A DNA stretch of 64,000 nt, taken from NCBI RefSeq assembly GCF_016863315.1, contig NZ_BOOQ01000041.1, positions 1 through 64,000 of the forward strand, written 5' to 3'. The notes under the pieces were generated by a model that was not told the DNA's origin, did not search any database, and saw nothing but the letters and a program-made list of their open reading frames with translations. The translations under genes and the position numbers were made by a program. Source of the stretch: Planotetraspora silvatica (GTDB lineage: Bacteria; Actinomycetota; Actinomycetes; Streptosporangiales; Streptosporangiaceae). Shown in pieces: positions 35,174-44,566 of this stretch. Numbering within the stretch: the first letter of the stretch is position 1; the number at the start of each line of letters is the position of its first letter.

Positions 35174-38100
35174 GTGAAGATCTCGTTCCTATCGGCGAAG
35201 CGCGAGCAGAGAAGGGGCCGCGGCGGAAGTCGACGGCCTCGGGCCCGCGCGCTCTCTGCTTTGACAATCGGTGCGCTCCTCGCCACAACCTTCACCGGTG
35301 TCACGGCGAACGCCGCACAGGCCGGCACGGCGTCGACCTCCCCGGAATCACCCCAGATCGCTCCTCTCCCGGTTTCGACGAGCGCCACGGCCGAGAGCGT
35401 CAATCTCGCGCTCCTGCCGGGTGCGGTCGCCTCCGCCAAGTCTCAACGCATGACCGCCCCCGCTGCGACGTACGCGCCCGCCAACGCCATCGACGTCTTC
35501 GTCCACAACGGTTGGACCTCGAACTATGCGTCGGTCGGTAACGGCTATGACCCGGCTCAGGACTGGTTCCAGGTCAAGCTGGCCACGCCCGCCCCGGTTT
35601 ACGAGGTGTTCAGCCGCTGGACGTCGCCGGCCAAACCGACGGAGTACGACCTGCAGGTCGCCACGGACGCCGACTGCCAGACGTGGTCGACGGTCGCCCA
35701 CGTGGTGAATCCGAGCGACAAGGATTCCCAGGTCATCGATCGCAAGGACCCGATCTCCTGCGTACGGATGCAGGCCCTGGCCACGAATTCCACGACCGGA
35801 TACACGATCAACGAGTTCGAGGTGTGGTCCGGCCCCAAGCCGGCGCCGGTCGTGGGCCAGATCATTCCCGTGCCGGTGCAGCAGACGCCCGGCACCGGTC
35901 AGCCGTGGGAGCTCACGGCTGAATCCCGGATCGTGGTCTCCGGCAGTGGCCTCGCCGCCACGGCTGAAGTTCTCGCGGGCTACCTGCGGCCGGCTACCGG
36001 GTACGAACTCCCCGTGGTGACAGGTTCCGCCACCGCCGCCGATATCGCCCTCGCCGTCGCTCCAGTGGCCGGCCTTCCGCAGGGCAACGAGGTCGCCGCG
36101 GCCGAAGGCTACTCCCTCACGGTGTCGAGTACGGGCGTGAGCATCGTGGCCCCGAACACCCACGGCCTGTTCAACGGCTTTCAGAGCTTTCGGCAGTTGT
36201 TGCCGGCGGCGACCTACTCGCCTTCGATCGGCGTGGGGCCATGGACGGCACAGCCCATAACGGTGGTGGACTACCCACGTTATGAGCATCGAGGTCTCCA
36301 GCTCGACCCGGCCCGTAACTTCATGACGGTGGCCGAAGTCAGGTCCATGATCGACCAACTGGCGGCGTTGAAGGGCGACCAACTGCACCTGCACCTCAGC
36401 GACAGCCAGTCCTGGCGCCTCGAGATCAAGGGCTACCCGGCACTGGACGGCACCGGGTGCAACGGAGCGGCCTGCCTCGCGGGTTTCTACACGCAAGAGG
36501 ACTTCAAGGGCCTGGTCAAGTACGCGGCCGATCGGTTCATCGAGATCGTCCCCGAACTGGAGGGCCCGGCCCATGCCACGGCGGCGGTCACCGCCCTGGG
36601 CGGCCGCGCGGTCGTGGGTTGCCAAGGCCAGACCCAGACCGACCGGTTCTGCACCAATCCGAATGACCCGGCCAGTGCTCGGGCCCTCGCGTTCTGGAAG
36701 GACGCGATCGCGCAGCTTGCCGCGATCTCTCCCGCACCCATCATCCACATCGGCGGCGACGAGGCCATCGGGATGCCCCACGAGGACTACAAGTGGTGGA
36801 TCCGGCAGATGGAGATCATCGTCAACGACAACGGCAAGCGGATGATGGGCTGGAACCCGGCGCTGGAAGGGTACGCACCGGGGTCCACCTCCATCAACCA
36901 TTACTGGTCCGACTACACCGGCGGTGGGCCCGCTCTCATCAAGCCCGAGTGGTTCAACCAGGGCCGGGACGTCATCGTGACCCCGGAATACAACGCCTAT
37001 CTCGACTTCGGGTATGACGGCTCCCCCGGCAGGACGCCGCGGACGGAACTTCTCCAGGCCTACTCGTGGGACCCGGAATGGGTGTACGAGAAGTACCGGT
37101 CGGTCTGGGCCCAACCCGCTTACGGCGGGCCGAAGGCTGAGGACATCCTCGGTATCGAGGCGCCCATCTGGGGCGAGCAGATGCGTGGGCTGGCCACGAA
37201 CGAGTACATGGTCTTCCCGCGGCTGGCCGGAATCCTCGAAAAGGCCTGGTCTCCCAAAACGCTCAGCCAGGACTACGACGCGTATCGGCAGCGGCTCAGC
37301 GTGGCCGGACCCCGGTGGGCGTTCGCGAACGTGAACTACGGCACCATCTCCCAGGTCACCTGGAGCCCGGCGGCGATGGGAACGGTCGCCCGGTTCGGCG
37401 TGGACAAGACCCTGAGCAATACGCCCCTGGCGCGTCTGACCGCCGGCTCGATTCCGCCCGGCAATGTCGCGGCCGTGATCGATTGGGGCGACGGATCCCC
37501 GACGGAGGCGGCCAGTGTCGCGGGACGCGATTACGTGGCGAGCCAACGGCAAGGGAGAAGCCTGATGTCGGTCAGCGGGAGCCACACCTATCCGGCGGAC
37601 CAGGCGTACCACGGAACCGTCACCTTCAGTTATCAGGACCAGACCTGGGTCGTGCCGTTCGTCGCCGGACCGGATTCCATTTACGGTGCGGTCACCGGTC
37701 CAGATGGTGGGACCCTGTCCGGGGTGCGCGTGACGGCGCACGATCCGGAAACGGGAGCGACCGTCGGCACACCGGTGACGACGGACGAGCACGGGCGCTA
37801 CCTGCTCAGCGTTCCGGACGGCACGTATGACGTGTGCTTCGACGCAGAGCAGGCCGAAGGTGCCGGGGCTCAGTTCGGTTTCGTCTCGGCGTGTTCGCAG
37901 GGAATCACGGTCGGGGCCGTGAACGTCGGCGCTCATGATCGACAGCTTGCCTCCGCCTGCACGACGAAGGTGACGGGCCGGGTGAACGAGCCTCTGCCCG
38001 TTTCCTCCGGACTGACCTGCCTCGACGGCGCGGTGGTCTCCGGGCCGGTGACGGTCGCGGCCGGCGCGGGACTGGTCGCGGTGAAGGCCAAGCTGTCCGG

Positions 38101-38440
38101 GCCGCTGTCGGTGACCCGCGCAGCTCAGGTACGACTGATCGATTCTGTGGTGAGCGGGCCCGTCTCGGTGTCCGGGGCCACGGGTCCGGTCTCGCTCACC
38201 GACACCACGGTGAGTGGTCCGGTCACGGTGTCCGGGGTCACGGGCCGGCTCTCGATAAGCGGCACGAAGGTGGGTGGCCCGCTCAGTGTGACGGGCAACT
38301 CGGTGCAGTCGGCGCCGGTGATCGCCGCGAACCATGTCGGTGGTCCGCTGTCCTGCTCTGGCAACACCCCGCCGCCCACGAACACCGGGAAGCCCAACTC
38401 GGTGTCCGGCCCGAAGACGGGACAGTGCGCCGGGCTGTAA
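35174..38440 (+). CDS. Secreted GH20 beta-N-acetylhexosaminidase, multidomain
   Basis: 1088 residues from GTG 35174 behind AAGGAG. A long, arginine-rich signal peptide ends around TANAAQA (about residue 50). Next come an F5/8-type (CBM32-like) domain (about 80-220), the GH20b beta domain, and the GH20 barrel with HRGLQLDPARNF, LHLHLSDSQSWR and the catalytic pair Asp529-Glu530 in HIGGDEAIG. A PKD-like segment (IDWGDGSPTEA), a carboxypeptidase-regulatory-like domain (GAVTGPDGGTLSGVRVTA) and a repetitive SGPVTV-type C-terminus follow. It would release terminal N-acetylglucosamine or N-acetylgalactosamine from chitin or glycans outside the cell. A DasR-like site lies upstream. Confidence 0.93.
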   Translation: MKISFLSAKREQRRGRGGSRRPRARALSALTIGALLATTFTGVTANAAQAGTASTSPESPQIAPLPVSTSATAESVNLALLPGAVASAKSQRMTAPAATYAPANAIDVFVHNGWTSNYASVGNGYDPAQDWFQVKLATPAPVYEVFSRWTSPAKPTEYDLQVATDADCQTWSTVAHVVNPSDKDSQVIDRKDPISCVRMQALATNSTTGYTINEFEVWSGPKPAPVVGQIIPVPVQQTPGTGQPWELTAESRIVVSGSGLAATAEVLAGYLRPATGYELPVVTGSATAADIALAVAPVAGLPQGNEVAAAEGYSLTVSSTGVSIVAPNTHGLFNGFQSFRQLLPAATYSPSIGVGPWTAQPITVVDYPRYEHRGLQLDPARNFMTVAEVRSMIDQLAALKGDQLHLHLSDSQSWRLEIKGYPALDGTGCNGAACLAGFYTQEDFKGLVKYAADRFIEIVPELEGPAHATAAVTALGGRAVVGCQGQTQTDRFCTNPNDPASARALAFWKDAIAQLAAISPAPIIHIGGDEAIGMPHEDYKWWIRQMEIIVNDNGKRMMGWNPALEGYAPGSTSINHYWSDYTGGGPALIKPEWFNQGRDVIVTPEYNAYLDFGYDGSPGRTPRTELLQAYSWDPEWVYEKYRSVWAQPAYGGPKAEDILGIEAPIWGEQMRGLATNEYMVFPRLAGILEKAWSPKTLSQDYDAYRQRLSVAGPRWAFANVNYGTISQVTWSPAAMGTVARFGVDKTLSNTPLARLTAGSIPPGNVAAVIDWGDGSPTEAASVAGRDYVASQRQGRSLMSVSGSHTYPADQAYHGTVTFSYQDQTWVVPFVAGPDSIYGAVTGPDGGTLSGVRVTAHDPETGATVGTPVTTDEHGRYLLSVPDGTYDVCFDAEQAEGAGAQFGFVSACSQGITVGAVNVGAHDRQLASACTTKVTGRVNEPLPVSSGLTCLDGAVVSGPVTVAAGAGLVAVKAKLSGPLSVTRAAQVRLIDSVVSGPVSVSGATGPVSLTDTTVSGPVTVSGVTGRLSISGTKVGGPLSVTGNSVQSAPVIAANHVGGPLSCSGNTPPPTNTGKPNSVSGPKTGQCAGL
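38039..38355 (+). repeat. About 20-residue SGPVxV repeats in the hexosaminidase C-terminus
   Basis: Six units begin SGP[VL][TS]V or GGPLS[VC] and recur roughly every 20 residues, for example SGPVSVSGATGPVSL and SGPVTVSGVTGRLSI. The pattern predicts a right-handed beta-solenoid. It probably serves as a stalk or surface-binding module. Confidence 0.65.
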
Positions 38441-38467
38441 CCGCTGATTCCTACGACGAGACGTGAT

Positions 38468-38511
38468 GGTGGGACGAAGCGCTCCGCGGACGTGGAGCGG
38501 TTCGTCCCACC
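38468..38511. terminator. Hairpin terminator after the hexosaminidase gene
   Basis: An 18-bp stem with one mismatch (GGTGGGACGAA, one mismatch, CGCTCC and the complement) and an 8-base loop, starting 28 bases after the stop codon. Confidence 0.8.
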
Positions 38512-38539
38512 GATCAAGGAGGATCAGCCCAGCGCCGAG

Positions 38540-38602
38540 CCCCCCGAAGGCTTGGGCACGCATTGGGCAGGAACGGCCGCAAACGAAGATCGTCAGCCGT
38601 AG
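38540..38602 (+). pseudogene. Possible integrase C-terminal tail (tentative)
   Basis: One plus-strand frame ending at TAG 38600-38602 reads EGLGTHWAGTAANEDRQP. GTHWA-type tails are, to my recollection, seen at the ends of actinobacterial tyrosine integrases. The frame is lost upstream in the terminator hairpin. The position, 84 bp from a partial tRNA copy, is where an integrase gene would end beside an attachment site. Weak evidence. Confidence 0.25.
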
Positions 38603-38616
38603 GCGGCCGGACACAG

Positions 38617-38661
38617 GGAACCCCCGTACGACTGCATCTCTGCAGTTCGGCGGGGGTTTCC
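38617..38661. terminator. Hairpin next to the partial tRNA copy
   Basis: GGAACCCCCG pairs with CGGGGGTTTCC (one bulge), with an inner GACTGCA/TGCAGTT stem and a TCTC loop. It has a terminator-like shape and lies 25 bp left of the tRNA fragment. Confidence 0.55.
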
Positions 38662-38685
38662 GCTGTTTAGAGCGAGCGCGCGTTC

Positions 38686-38711
38686 TGCAGGATTTCGAAC
38701 CTGCGACCGTC
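38686..38711 (-). other. Partial tRNA-Arg copy (candidate attachment site)
   Basis: 26 bases repeat the T-arm and variable region of the tRNA-Arg gene at 46651-46724 in the same orientation, with one inserted T. The shared words are TGCAGGATT and CGAACCTGCGACCGTC. The match stops at the anticodon stem on one side and decays in the acceptor stem on the other. This is the expected form of the far attachment site of an element inserted at the tRNA 3' end. Confidence 0.6.
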
Positions 38712-38797
38712 CCCCGGGCCATCGAAGCCGTAGGAACCTTTTCTCGTGCCCGTCGGTACTACCTGGTGAGTCATCCCACTGGGCAGGAAGGCGAAGC

Positions 38798-39988
38798 GTG
38801 GACGATCAGGAGGTACTCGACAGCGGAAACGGGACACGCGTCGCGCGCTGGGTGGTCGTGGCAGCAGGCGTGTTCGTAGTGCTGCTGGCAGCCGTGACGG
38901 CCTGGCCTAGGACGGCCGGGATGCGGTCCGCGGACAGTCCGACGGCGTCGGCGGCCACGCTCACGCCGTCCGTGCCGGCATCGGCGGTGGCGACCGCGAC
39001 GGCGGTGGCTCCCGGGATCTGGATAGGCGTTGAGAGGGCCGACGAAGACCGGCTACCCCGGCTGGAGACGGTCCTGCCTGACAAACTCTCGCTGAACGGC
39101 GCCACTCCGCTATCCGCCGCGCCGATGGCGCGGGCGCTGGCGTTGTTCCAACGAGGCGGCGAGGGCGACCCCGGCCCGGTGCTCGCCCTTGGGGGCGACG
39201 GCGGATTGCGCGAACTGGACGACATCGGGTTGGCCAGGGTGACCGACCGGCATGGGAACGAGCAATCTGCCTTGGACGACACCTCGCTGAGCCCGGACGG
39301 ACGTATGGCGGCCTTTCCACAGCGGGATGAGGTCGTGGTCGTCGACCTGACTGACGCGACCTCCCGCCGCTGGCCGGTGCCCGGCTTCAACGAGAGCGTC
39401 TCCTGGCGTCCGGACGGCGTCACGCTCGTGGTCGAGCAGGAGGAGGCGGTGTACCTGGTGGACAGCGACACCGGGAGGGTCAGGCATCCGCCGTACCCCG
39501 GGTTCGGGACGGTGGCGGGCGGAGAGCCGGAGACAGACCTCTACCGACTGCACAACCCCTCATCGCAGGTGGCTGAACTGACACGCTGGGACACCTCTGG
39601 GACCCTGCTGAACCGCATGCGCGCTCGACTCGCCGTGGGCACGGGCGAGTGGTGGGGGACGGGCTGGCTGCGCGGCGGACGTATCGCCGGGGATGTATTC
39701 GGAGCCGGAGGCCCGCGCCCCTATGCCGACGTCATCGAGGCCGAAGTGATCGTGGTGCTGGACGCCGAGACAGGGCAACTCGCCGCAGGACTTGTGTTGC
39801 CGGGGACGGATCGGTGGACGGGGTGCTGTCAGGTGATGGGCTGGTACGACGAGGACACGGTGCTGTTCGCCAGTCGGGGCCGGCCCTCCCGGCTGCTGGC
39901 CTGGCGGGTGTCCCGCGGCGAGCTGCTGCGGGTCGCCGACCTGCCTGACAACGCCATGGTCGCGCTGGGAGACCTCAGGCGCGGCTGA
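38798..39988 (+). CDS. Membrane-anchored beta-propeller-like protein, unknown function
   Basis: 396 residues. A short cytoplasmic N-terminus, one membrane segment (about residues 18-36) and a Ser/Thr/Ala-rich linker lead to an extracytoplasmic domain. That domain has WD40/TolB-like signatures: LSPDGRMAAFPQRDEVVVVDL, SWRPDGVTLVVEQEEAVYLVD and GQLAAGLVLPG. Similar actinomycete proteins are often encoded beside ECF sigma factors and may sense the envelope, but no sigma-factor gene is present here. The start is GTG with CAGGAAGG upstream. It is the first gene inside the tRNA-bounded block. Confidence 0.7.
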   Translation: MDDQEVLDSGNGTRVARWVVVAAGVFVVLLAAVTAWPRTAGMRSADSPTASAATLTPSVPASAVATATAVAPGIWIGVERADEDRLPRLETVLPDKLSLNGATPLSAAPMARALALFQRGGEGDPGPVLALGGDGGLRELDDIGLARVTDRHGNEQSALDDTSLSPDGRMAAFPQRDEVVVVDLTDATSRRWPVPGFNESVSWRPDGVTLVVEQEEAVYLVDSDTGRVRHPPYPGFGTVAGGEPETDLYRLHNPSSQVAELTRWDTSGTLLNRMRARLAVGTGEWWGTGWLRGGRIAGDVFGAGGPRPYADVIEAEVIVVLDAETGQLAAGLVLPGTDRWTGCCQVMGWYDEDTVLFASRGRPSRLLAWRVSRGELLRVADLPDNAMVALGDLRRG

Positions 39989-40063
39989 GAAAGCCGCTCG
40001 CTGTTGGAGTCTGTGAAAGCCACCGACGCCGATGACTATGCGATTGTCGGGGCAGTGGAGGCA

Positions 40064-40822
40064 TTACGCGGGTGAGCGTGGATTGTCGGTCGCTCCGACG
40101 GGTGTGATGAGGCCGGTCTCGTAGGCCAGCACCACGGCCTGAACCCGATCCCGTAGGTGCAGTTTGCCCAAGATGTGGCCAACGTGGGTCTTGATCGTGT
40201 GCTCGGATACGACGAGTTCGACCGCGATATCCGCGTTGGTAAGGCCTTTGGCGACGAGGGTGAGGACCTCCGTTTCTCGTGTGGTCAGCTCGGCCAACCG
40301 CTCGGGGCGCACCGGCGGTGTCGAGCGGTCAGCTCGGATGAAGTCGGCGATGAGCCGCTTGGTCACGGCCGGGGCCAGAAGAGAATCGCCTGCGGCGATG
40401 ACCCGCACGGCTGTGACGAGTTCGGTCGCGGTGGCGTCTTTGAGGAGGAATCCGCTAGCGCCCGCGCGGAGCGCCTGGTAGACGTACTCGTCGAGGTGAA
40501 AGGTGGTCAGCACGAGCACCTTGAGCGGCTGGTCGGCCGGCGGCACGAGACCCGATGAGAAGTCCGATGCCGGGTCGTCGTGCGCGGACCGCGTGAGCAG
40601 TCGGCGGGTCGCCTCCAGCCCGTCCAGCTTCGGCATCCGGATGTCCATCATGACCACATCCGGTCGCTCACCCTGCCGGCTGAGCTCCGCAATCGTCGCC
40701 AGCGCCTCCACACCGTCTCCGGCGGTCCCCACCACGGACAGATCCGGCTGCGCATCCAGCAGGAACGTGAATCCTTCCCGCACCATGGCCTGGTCGTCGA
40801 CGATGAACACCCGCGTCACCAC
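40064..40822 (-). CDS. NarL/FixJ-family response regulator
   Basis: 252 residues. The receiver domain (1-125) shows FIVDDQAMVREGF, the phosphorylation site Asp in VVMMDIRMPKLDG, and VLTTFHLDEYVYQALRAGASGFLLKD. The LuxR helix-turn-helix is at the C-terminus (LTTRETEVLTLVAKGLTNADIA, HTIKTHVGHILGKL). A 25-residue loop within the receiver is longer than usual. It overlaps the kinase gene and forms a two-component pair with it. Confidence 0.93.
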   Translation of the reverse strand: MVTRVFIVDDQAMVREGFTFLLDAQPDLSVVGTAGDGVEALATIAELSRQGERPDVVMMDIRMPKLDGLEATRRLLTRSAHDDPASDFSSGLVPPADQPLKVLVLTTFHLDEYVYQALRAGASGFLLKDATATELVTAVRVIAAGDSLLAPAVTKRLIADFIRADRSTPPVRPERLAELTTRETEVLTLVAKGLTNADIAVELVVSEHTIKTHVGHILGKLHLRDRVQAVVLAYETGLITPVGATDNPRSPA

Positions 40823-42168
40823 AGTGCTCCACGATGGTCGGCGGTCACCGGCACCGCGGCGCTGACGGTGAACCCGCCGTCCGGTCGTGGCGCGGCGGCC
40901 AACTCGCCGCGCACGATCGCCATCCGTTCACGCATCCCCGCGAGACCATACCCGGACCCTGCCGGTACCGGCCGGACGGGCCGGGGCGGCGGATCGTTGT
41001 CCACGGTGACCAACACCTGGTCGGCCGCGTGCCGCAGCTCGACGCGCACCGGCGCTCCGGGGGCGTGTCGCCGCGCGTTGCTCAGGGCCTCCTGTACGAC
41101 TCGATACACCACGAGGCCAACGGTGGGCGGCACAGGGAGGGGGTGCCCGTGCACCGTCAGCGTCGCGGGCACGCTGGAGGAGTGAGCCTCGGCCACCAAG
41201 GCGTCGATGTCACCCAGGCCGGGCTGCGGTGCGAGGTCCACTTCGTCGTCGTCGCGGCGCAGCACGCCGAGGAGTTGGCGGGTCTCGTTGAGCGCCTGCC
41301 GGGTGGCGTCGCCCACCGCGGCGAACTCAGCGCGTACCGGATCATCATCCGTCGCCGCGCGCAGGGCGGCCAGCCGGTACGGCGCGCTCTCCGTCCGCAC
41401 CGCGATAAGAGACAGATGGTGCGCGATGATGTCGTGCAGCTCACCGACGATGCGGGCGCGCTCCTCCAGTACGGCCCGCCTGGTCTGCTCCTCGGCCACC
41501 GATCGGTTCACCACGTCGAGTTGCTGTTCGATCCGGTCCTGCCGGCCGACGCCCAGGCCTGCCAGCGTGGCGGCGCTCACCGCGAGAATCCCGGATATCC
41601 CGGCGCCGGACAGCGGCCCGGCGCCGACCGCCATCCCTGCTGGGATGACCAGCAGCAGGCTGACTCCGGCGACGGCCAGGTCGCAGGGAAACGGACAGCG
41701 CGCGATCGTCATCATCAGGACGGGAAGGTACAGCAGCATTCCGGCTGTCCAGGGTGTCCCGAGGTCGTGCCCGCCATCCCCGTGGGTGAGCATCGCCGCA
41801 ACGGCCAGTGTCAGCACGGTGCCCGCGACAGTGAATCGCCAGGCGGTCAACGGCCGACGCCGCATGAGCAGAATCGGAACCATGTGCAGCAGGACGACGA
41901 TCGGGACCACCGCGCCCCCGTAGGTGGGGAGGTACCCGTTGCTGATCTCGCTCGCGAACAGCACCGCCACCGCGAGCACGAGCAGCGCCCGCTGGGCGTA
42001 CCGTTTCCGGCCGGTGCCCCAGGCGGACGGCGCCAGGTCCCGGTCCCGCCCGGTGACCAGCACGTACCGCAGCGCGTACCCGGCCCGACCGGCAAGCCCG
42101 CCGAGGCCGAGTCTGCCTGCCGTGCTGTCCATACCGGCCAGGGTAACCAGCCGAGAATCCGTCGGCAT
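40816..42168 (-). CDS. Sensor histidine kinase (HisKA_3/NarX-DesK type)
   Basis: 450 residues. About five membrane segments (residues 60-200) are followed by a dimerisation box with the phospho-acceptor histidine in ARIVGELHDIIAHHLSL and a HATPase domain (VVYRVVQEALSNARRHAPG, SGYGLAGMRERM). The start is uncertain: Met13 (42132) is equally possible. It overlaps the response-regulator start by seven bases. The input signal is unknown. Confidence 0.9.
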   Translation of the reverse strand: MPTDSRLVTLAGMDSTAGRLGLGGLAGRAGYALRYVLVTGRDRDLAPSAWGTGRKRYAQRALLVLAVAVLFASEISNGYLPTYGGAVVPIVVLLHMVPILLMRRRPLTAWRFTVAGTVLTLAVAAMLTHGDGGHDLGTPWTAGMLLYLPVLMMTIARCPFPCDLAVAGVSLLLVIPAGMAVGAGPLSGAGISGILAVSAATLAGLGVGRQDRIEQQLDVVNRSVAEEQTRRAVLEERARIVGELHDIIAHHLSLIAVRTESAPYRLAALRAATDDDPVRAEFAAVGDATRQALNETRQLLGVLRRDDDEVDLAPQPGLGDIDALVAEAHSSSVPATLTVHGHPLPVPPTVGLVVYRVVQEALSNARRHAPGAPVRVELRHAADQVLVTVDNDPPPRPVRPVPAGSGYGLAGMRERMAIVRGELAAAPRPDGGFTVSAAVPVTADHRGALW

Positions 42169-42268
42169 CGCTCTGTGGGGCGATCCTGAACGTCACCATC
42201 AGGTCGCACTCCCGCCGCGCGGACGGCGACGCGGATGAGGTGGGAAATCAGTCAGCGGGCCGACGCGG

Positions 42269-43045
42269 ATGAGTCCCCGTGACTCCCAGCCTGTCCGCAT
42301 GGGTACCGTACAACCGCACGCAACCGCCGTCGTCGATCCCAACCCGCGCCGCCTCGCTCGGATGCTTGCCGGCGTCGGGTCGCTATGGATCGCTTGCGCG
42401 CTGGCCACCGCGCTCGCCGGCGAGCTGGGCCGGCCGGGCGGCATCGACCTGATCCGCCCCACCTTCAGCGAGCTGATCTTCACCAACCTCGGCGCGCGTC
42501 TAGTCGGCATCAGCATGATCGCGCTCGCTTTCGCGTCGATCTGCATCGCTTTCGCGTTGGTCGACCTGCGAGCGCCGGACGATCGCCTCGCCTGGGTGCT
42601 GTTCGCCGGCTGGACCGGCGCTCTGGTGATGGCCGCGATCTTCCCGATGGCGCCGGTGGGAGCGCCGCCGATCTGGCATGACACGCTGCACCGCTACACC
42701 GCGCTGGTCGGGTTCGTCTGCCTGCCGGTGGCCGGGCTGCGGCTGGCCCGTCGATTCCGAACCGATCCCCGCTGGCAATCGACGGTGGCCCTCGTCCGGC
42801 TCCTCTCCACGGCGAGCCTTCTCGGCATCGCCGCGTTCGTCGCCACGTTCATTCCTATCGATGACCCTATGTGGCTGCTGGGCGCACGTCAGTACAGCGG
42901 CATCGCCGAGCGCGTACCGCTGGTCACCAACATCGCGTTGCTGGCCACGCTGGCGGCGGCAGTACTGCGTGCCGACCGTCCAGCGCAGATCGATCTGTCC
43001 ATGGGGTTGGCTTGTCGGGTGCGGAAACTCAGCCGCCGAGGTTGA
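42269..43045 (+). CDS. DUF998-family membrane protein
   Basis: 258 residues with six hydrophobic segments (about 33-52, 72-95, 105-125, 140-160, 180-200 and 215-235). DUF998 traits are seen: LLAGVGSLW-like entry (MLAGVGSLWIACALA), FPMAP after the third helix, HDTLHRYTALVGF and a late polar pair before the last helix. Function unknown. Met11 (42299) is an alternative start. It is divergent from the two-component pair and may be a target. Confidence 0.8.
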   Translation: MSPRDSQPVRMGTVQPHATAVVDPNPRRLARMLAGVGSLWIACALATALAGELGRPGGIDLIRPTFSELIFTNLGARLVGISMIALAFASICIAFALVDLRAPDDRLAWVLFAGWTGALVMAAIFPMAPVGAPPIWHDTLHRYTALVGFVCLPVAGLRLARRFRTDPRWQSTVALVRLLSTASLLGIAAFVATFIPIDDPMWLLGARQYSGIAERVPLVTNIALLATLAAAVLRADRPAQIDLSMGLACRVRKLSRRG

Positions 43046-43503
43046 CCTGGGGGTTCGTGGCTCGAGCATGATGAGGTCTCGGGCATCCTGCTGACGATGT
43101 TGTGGTCCTCGCTCTACCTCATCCTCGGGCGTGGTGCTTCGCCATCAGGCCGCCGTATTCGCCGTCAGGTGAACCGGCCCGATCTCCAGCCGGGGGATCG
43201 GGCCGGGCTGCCATTGCCCGGAGCGAGCGACGGGAAGCGAGCCCGCTGTCAGCTTGGGAAGTGTATGGATTACGGCTCGTAGGGCCGCTGAGCTGGGCTT
43301 CGGGCTGGTCATGAGTGACCGTGGTTGACCCCTCGTCGCCCTGTCCAAGTGCACGCTAATTGCACGATGATCAAGCAGGTAGCCTGGTCTTCGCCTGCAC
43401 GGCGCGTACGCCACGCCTTCTGATCATCTCGGAGCGTAAACGCCGGCGCCACGGTCGGGGCGACCTCCAATCCAAGCCCCTCTGGCATATGCCGTTCGCC
43501 GCC
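43046..43503. other. Intergenic region between the DUF998 and DUF1963-like genes
   Basis: About 460 bases. Several short frames are open on both strands, but none has a ribosome-binding site, family motif or typical codon bias. I see nothing I can name. Confidence 0.5.
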
Positions 43504-44493
43504 CTACTGCATGCTCATCCCATACGGGTGGTCGAACGAGACCGGGCAGGTGAAAACCCACAGCGCATACCCACGGCCGATCGTGATCGCCGTCGGGTCC
43601 CATCGGTTTGGGTACTCGTGGAACTCACTCTGGGGCCCGGCGTCCTCCAGGGGCCGCCAGCTCCCCGTCCTGTCCCACTCTCCACCGCCGATCTTCAAGA
43701 GCAACTCCATGTCGGCGCCGCAATCGCACGCCATCTGCTGGGGGCCGCTGAGATTCCAGGAGGCGTAACCGCCCACCTTCCAGCCGCCGGCGATCGACAG
43801 CTCGGAGAAGTACCGGTGCCCGCTGGATTCCTCCCAGATCCGAATCCGCTCCCTCAGATGACCGGGCAGAAAATCCTCGTAGGGGTACTCGACGACCTGC
43901 TCGGGATGCAGTACGCATGGCTCAGGCAGGTAAGTGTCGTACTCCATGATCTCTGGCTCGGGCTGTTCAGCAAGCACGTCCGTGACGTCGGCCGAACGAC
44001 GCCAGCGCAGGAGCAGCGCAGGGCAGGAGAGGGGGGCATGATCGCGGGGACACCAGAGGATCTGCATGACATCGGCACCGGGCGGTCCCACTAGGTCTGG
44101 CACGTCCCGCAAGAAGAGTTGGGCGACGGCCAGCATGGTGGTCGGGGTATCGGGGTCGGGGTCCTCCTCCTCAAGGCGGTCGAGTTCGGCTCGTTCCTCG
44201 GGTGTGATGGCGAACTGCTCGCCCCTTGGTGTCCGCCCCCAGGCTGCCGACAGAATGCGTCTGCGGTGACGCTCGGCGTCCAGGCGGGTGAAGTCGCCCC
44301 CGTCCTCGTGCGACTCTTCGCACAGTGGCCATGACTCGTCGGAGGGCCAAAGCAGGGGACCGCCGATCGAACTGTCACGCACGCCGGGTGTTCCAGGCCG
44401 CGGATGCAGGCGCGTGGCCGTCCGGGCTAGCGGTGCGATCTCAGGAAATACAGCCGTGATGTCAACGGGGCGCGGCGGAGTCGTTCGAGCCAT
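43504..44493 (-). CDS. DUF1963/YwqG-like protein
   Basis: 329 residues, cytoplasmic. The DUF1963 pattern is visible: IGGPLLWPSDESWPLC near residue 43, MLAVAQLFLRDVPDL around 120, ADVMQILWCPRDH, and a C-terminal SWNLSGPQQMACDCGADMELLLKIGGGEWD. Such proteins are often fused or adjacent to contact-dependent systems or handle unknown ligands, but no function is established. The start ATG is at 44493. It stands alone. Confidence 0.75.
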   Translation of the reverse strand: MARTTPPRPVDITAVFPEIAPLARTATRLHPRPGTPGVRDSSIGGPLLWPSDESWPLCEESHEDGGDFTRLDAERHRRRILSAAWGRTPRGEQFAITPEERAELDRLEEEDPDPDTPTTMLAVAQLFLRDVPDLVGPPGADVMQILWCPRDHAPLSCPALLLRWRRSADVTDVLAEQPEPEIMEYDTYLPEPCVLHPEQVVEYPYEDFLPGHLRERIRIWEESSGHRYFSELSIAGGWKVGGYASWNLSGPQQMACDCGADMELLLKIGGGEWDRTGSWRPLEDAGPQSEFHEYPNRWDPTAITIGRGYALWVFTCPVSFDHPYGMSMQ

Positions 44494-44566
44494 ACCAACG
44501 AAACCTAATGGACCCCTCCGTCAAAACGGCTTGCCCGGTAGGGGCTGCGAGTCGGGACTGTGAAGA

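Noticed and set aside
35348-38722. 1124-residue minus-strand open frame
   Set aside because: It is antisense to the hexosaminidase gene and is rich in Arg, Gly and Asp without any motif; a product of high GC.
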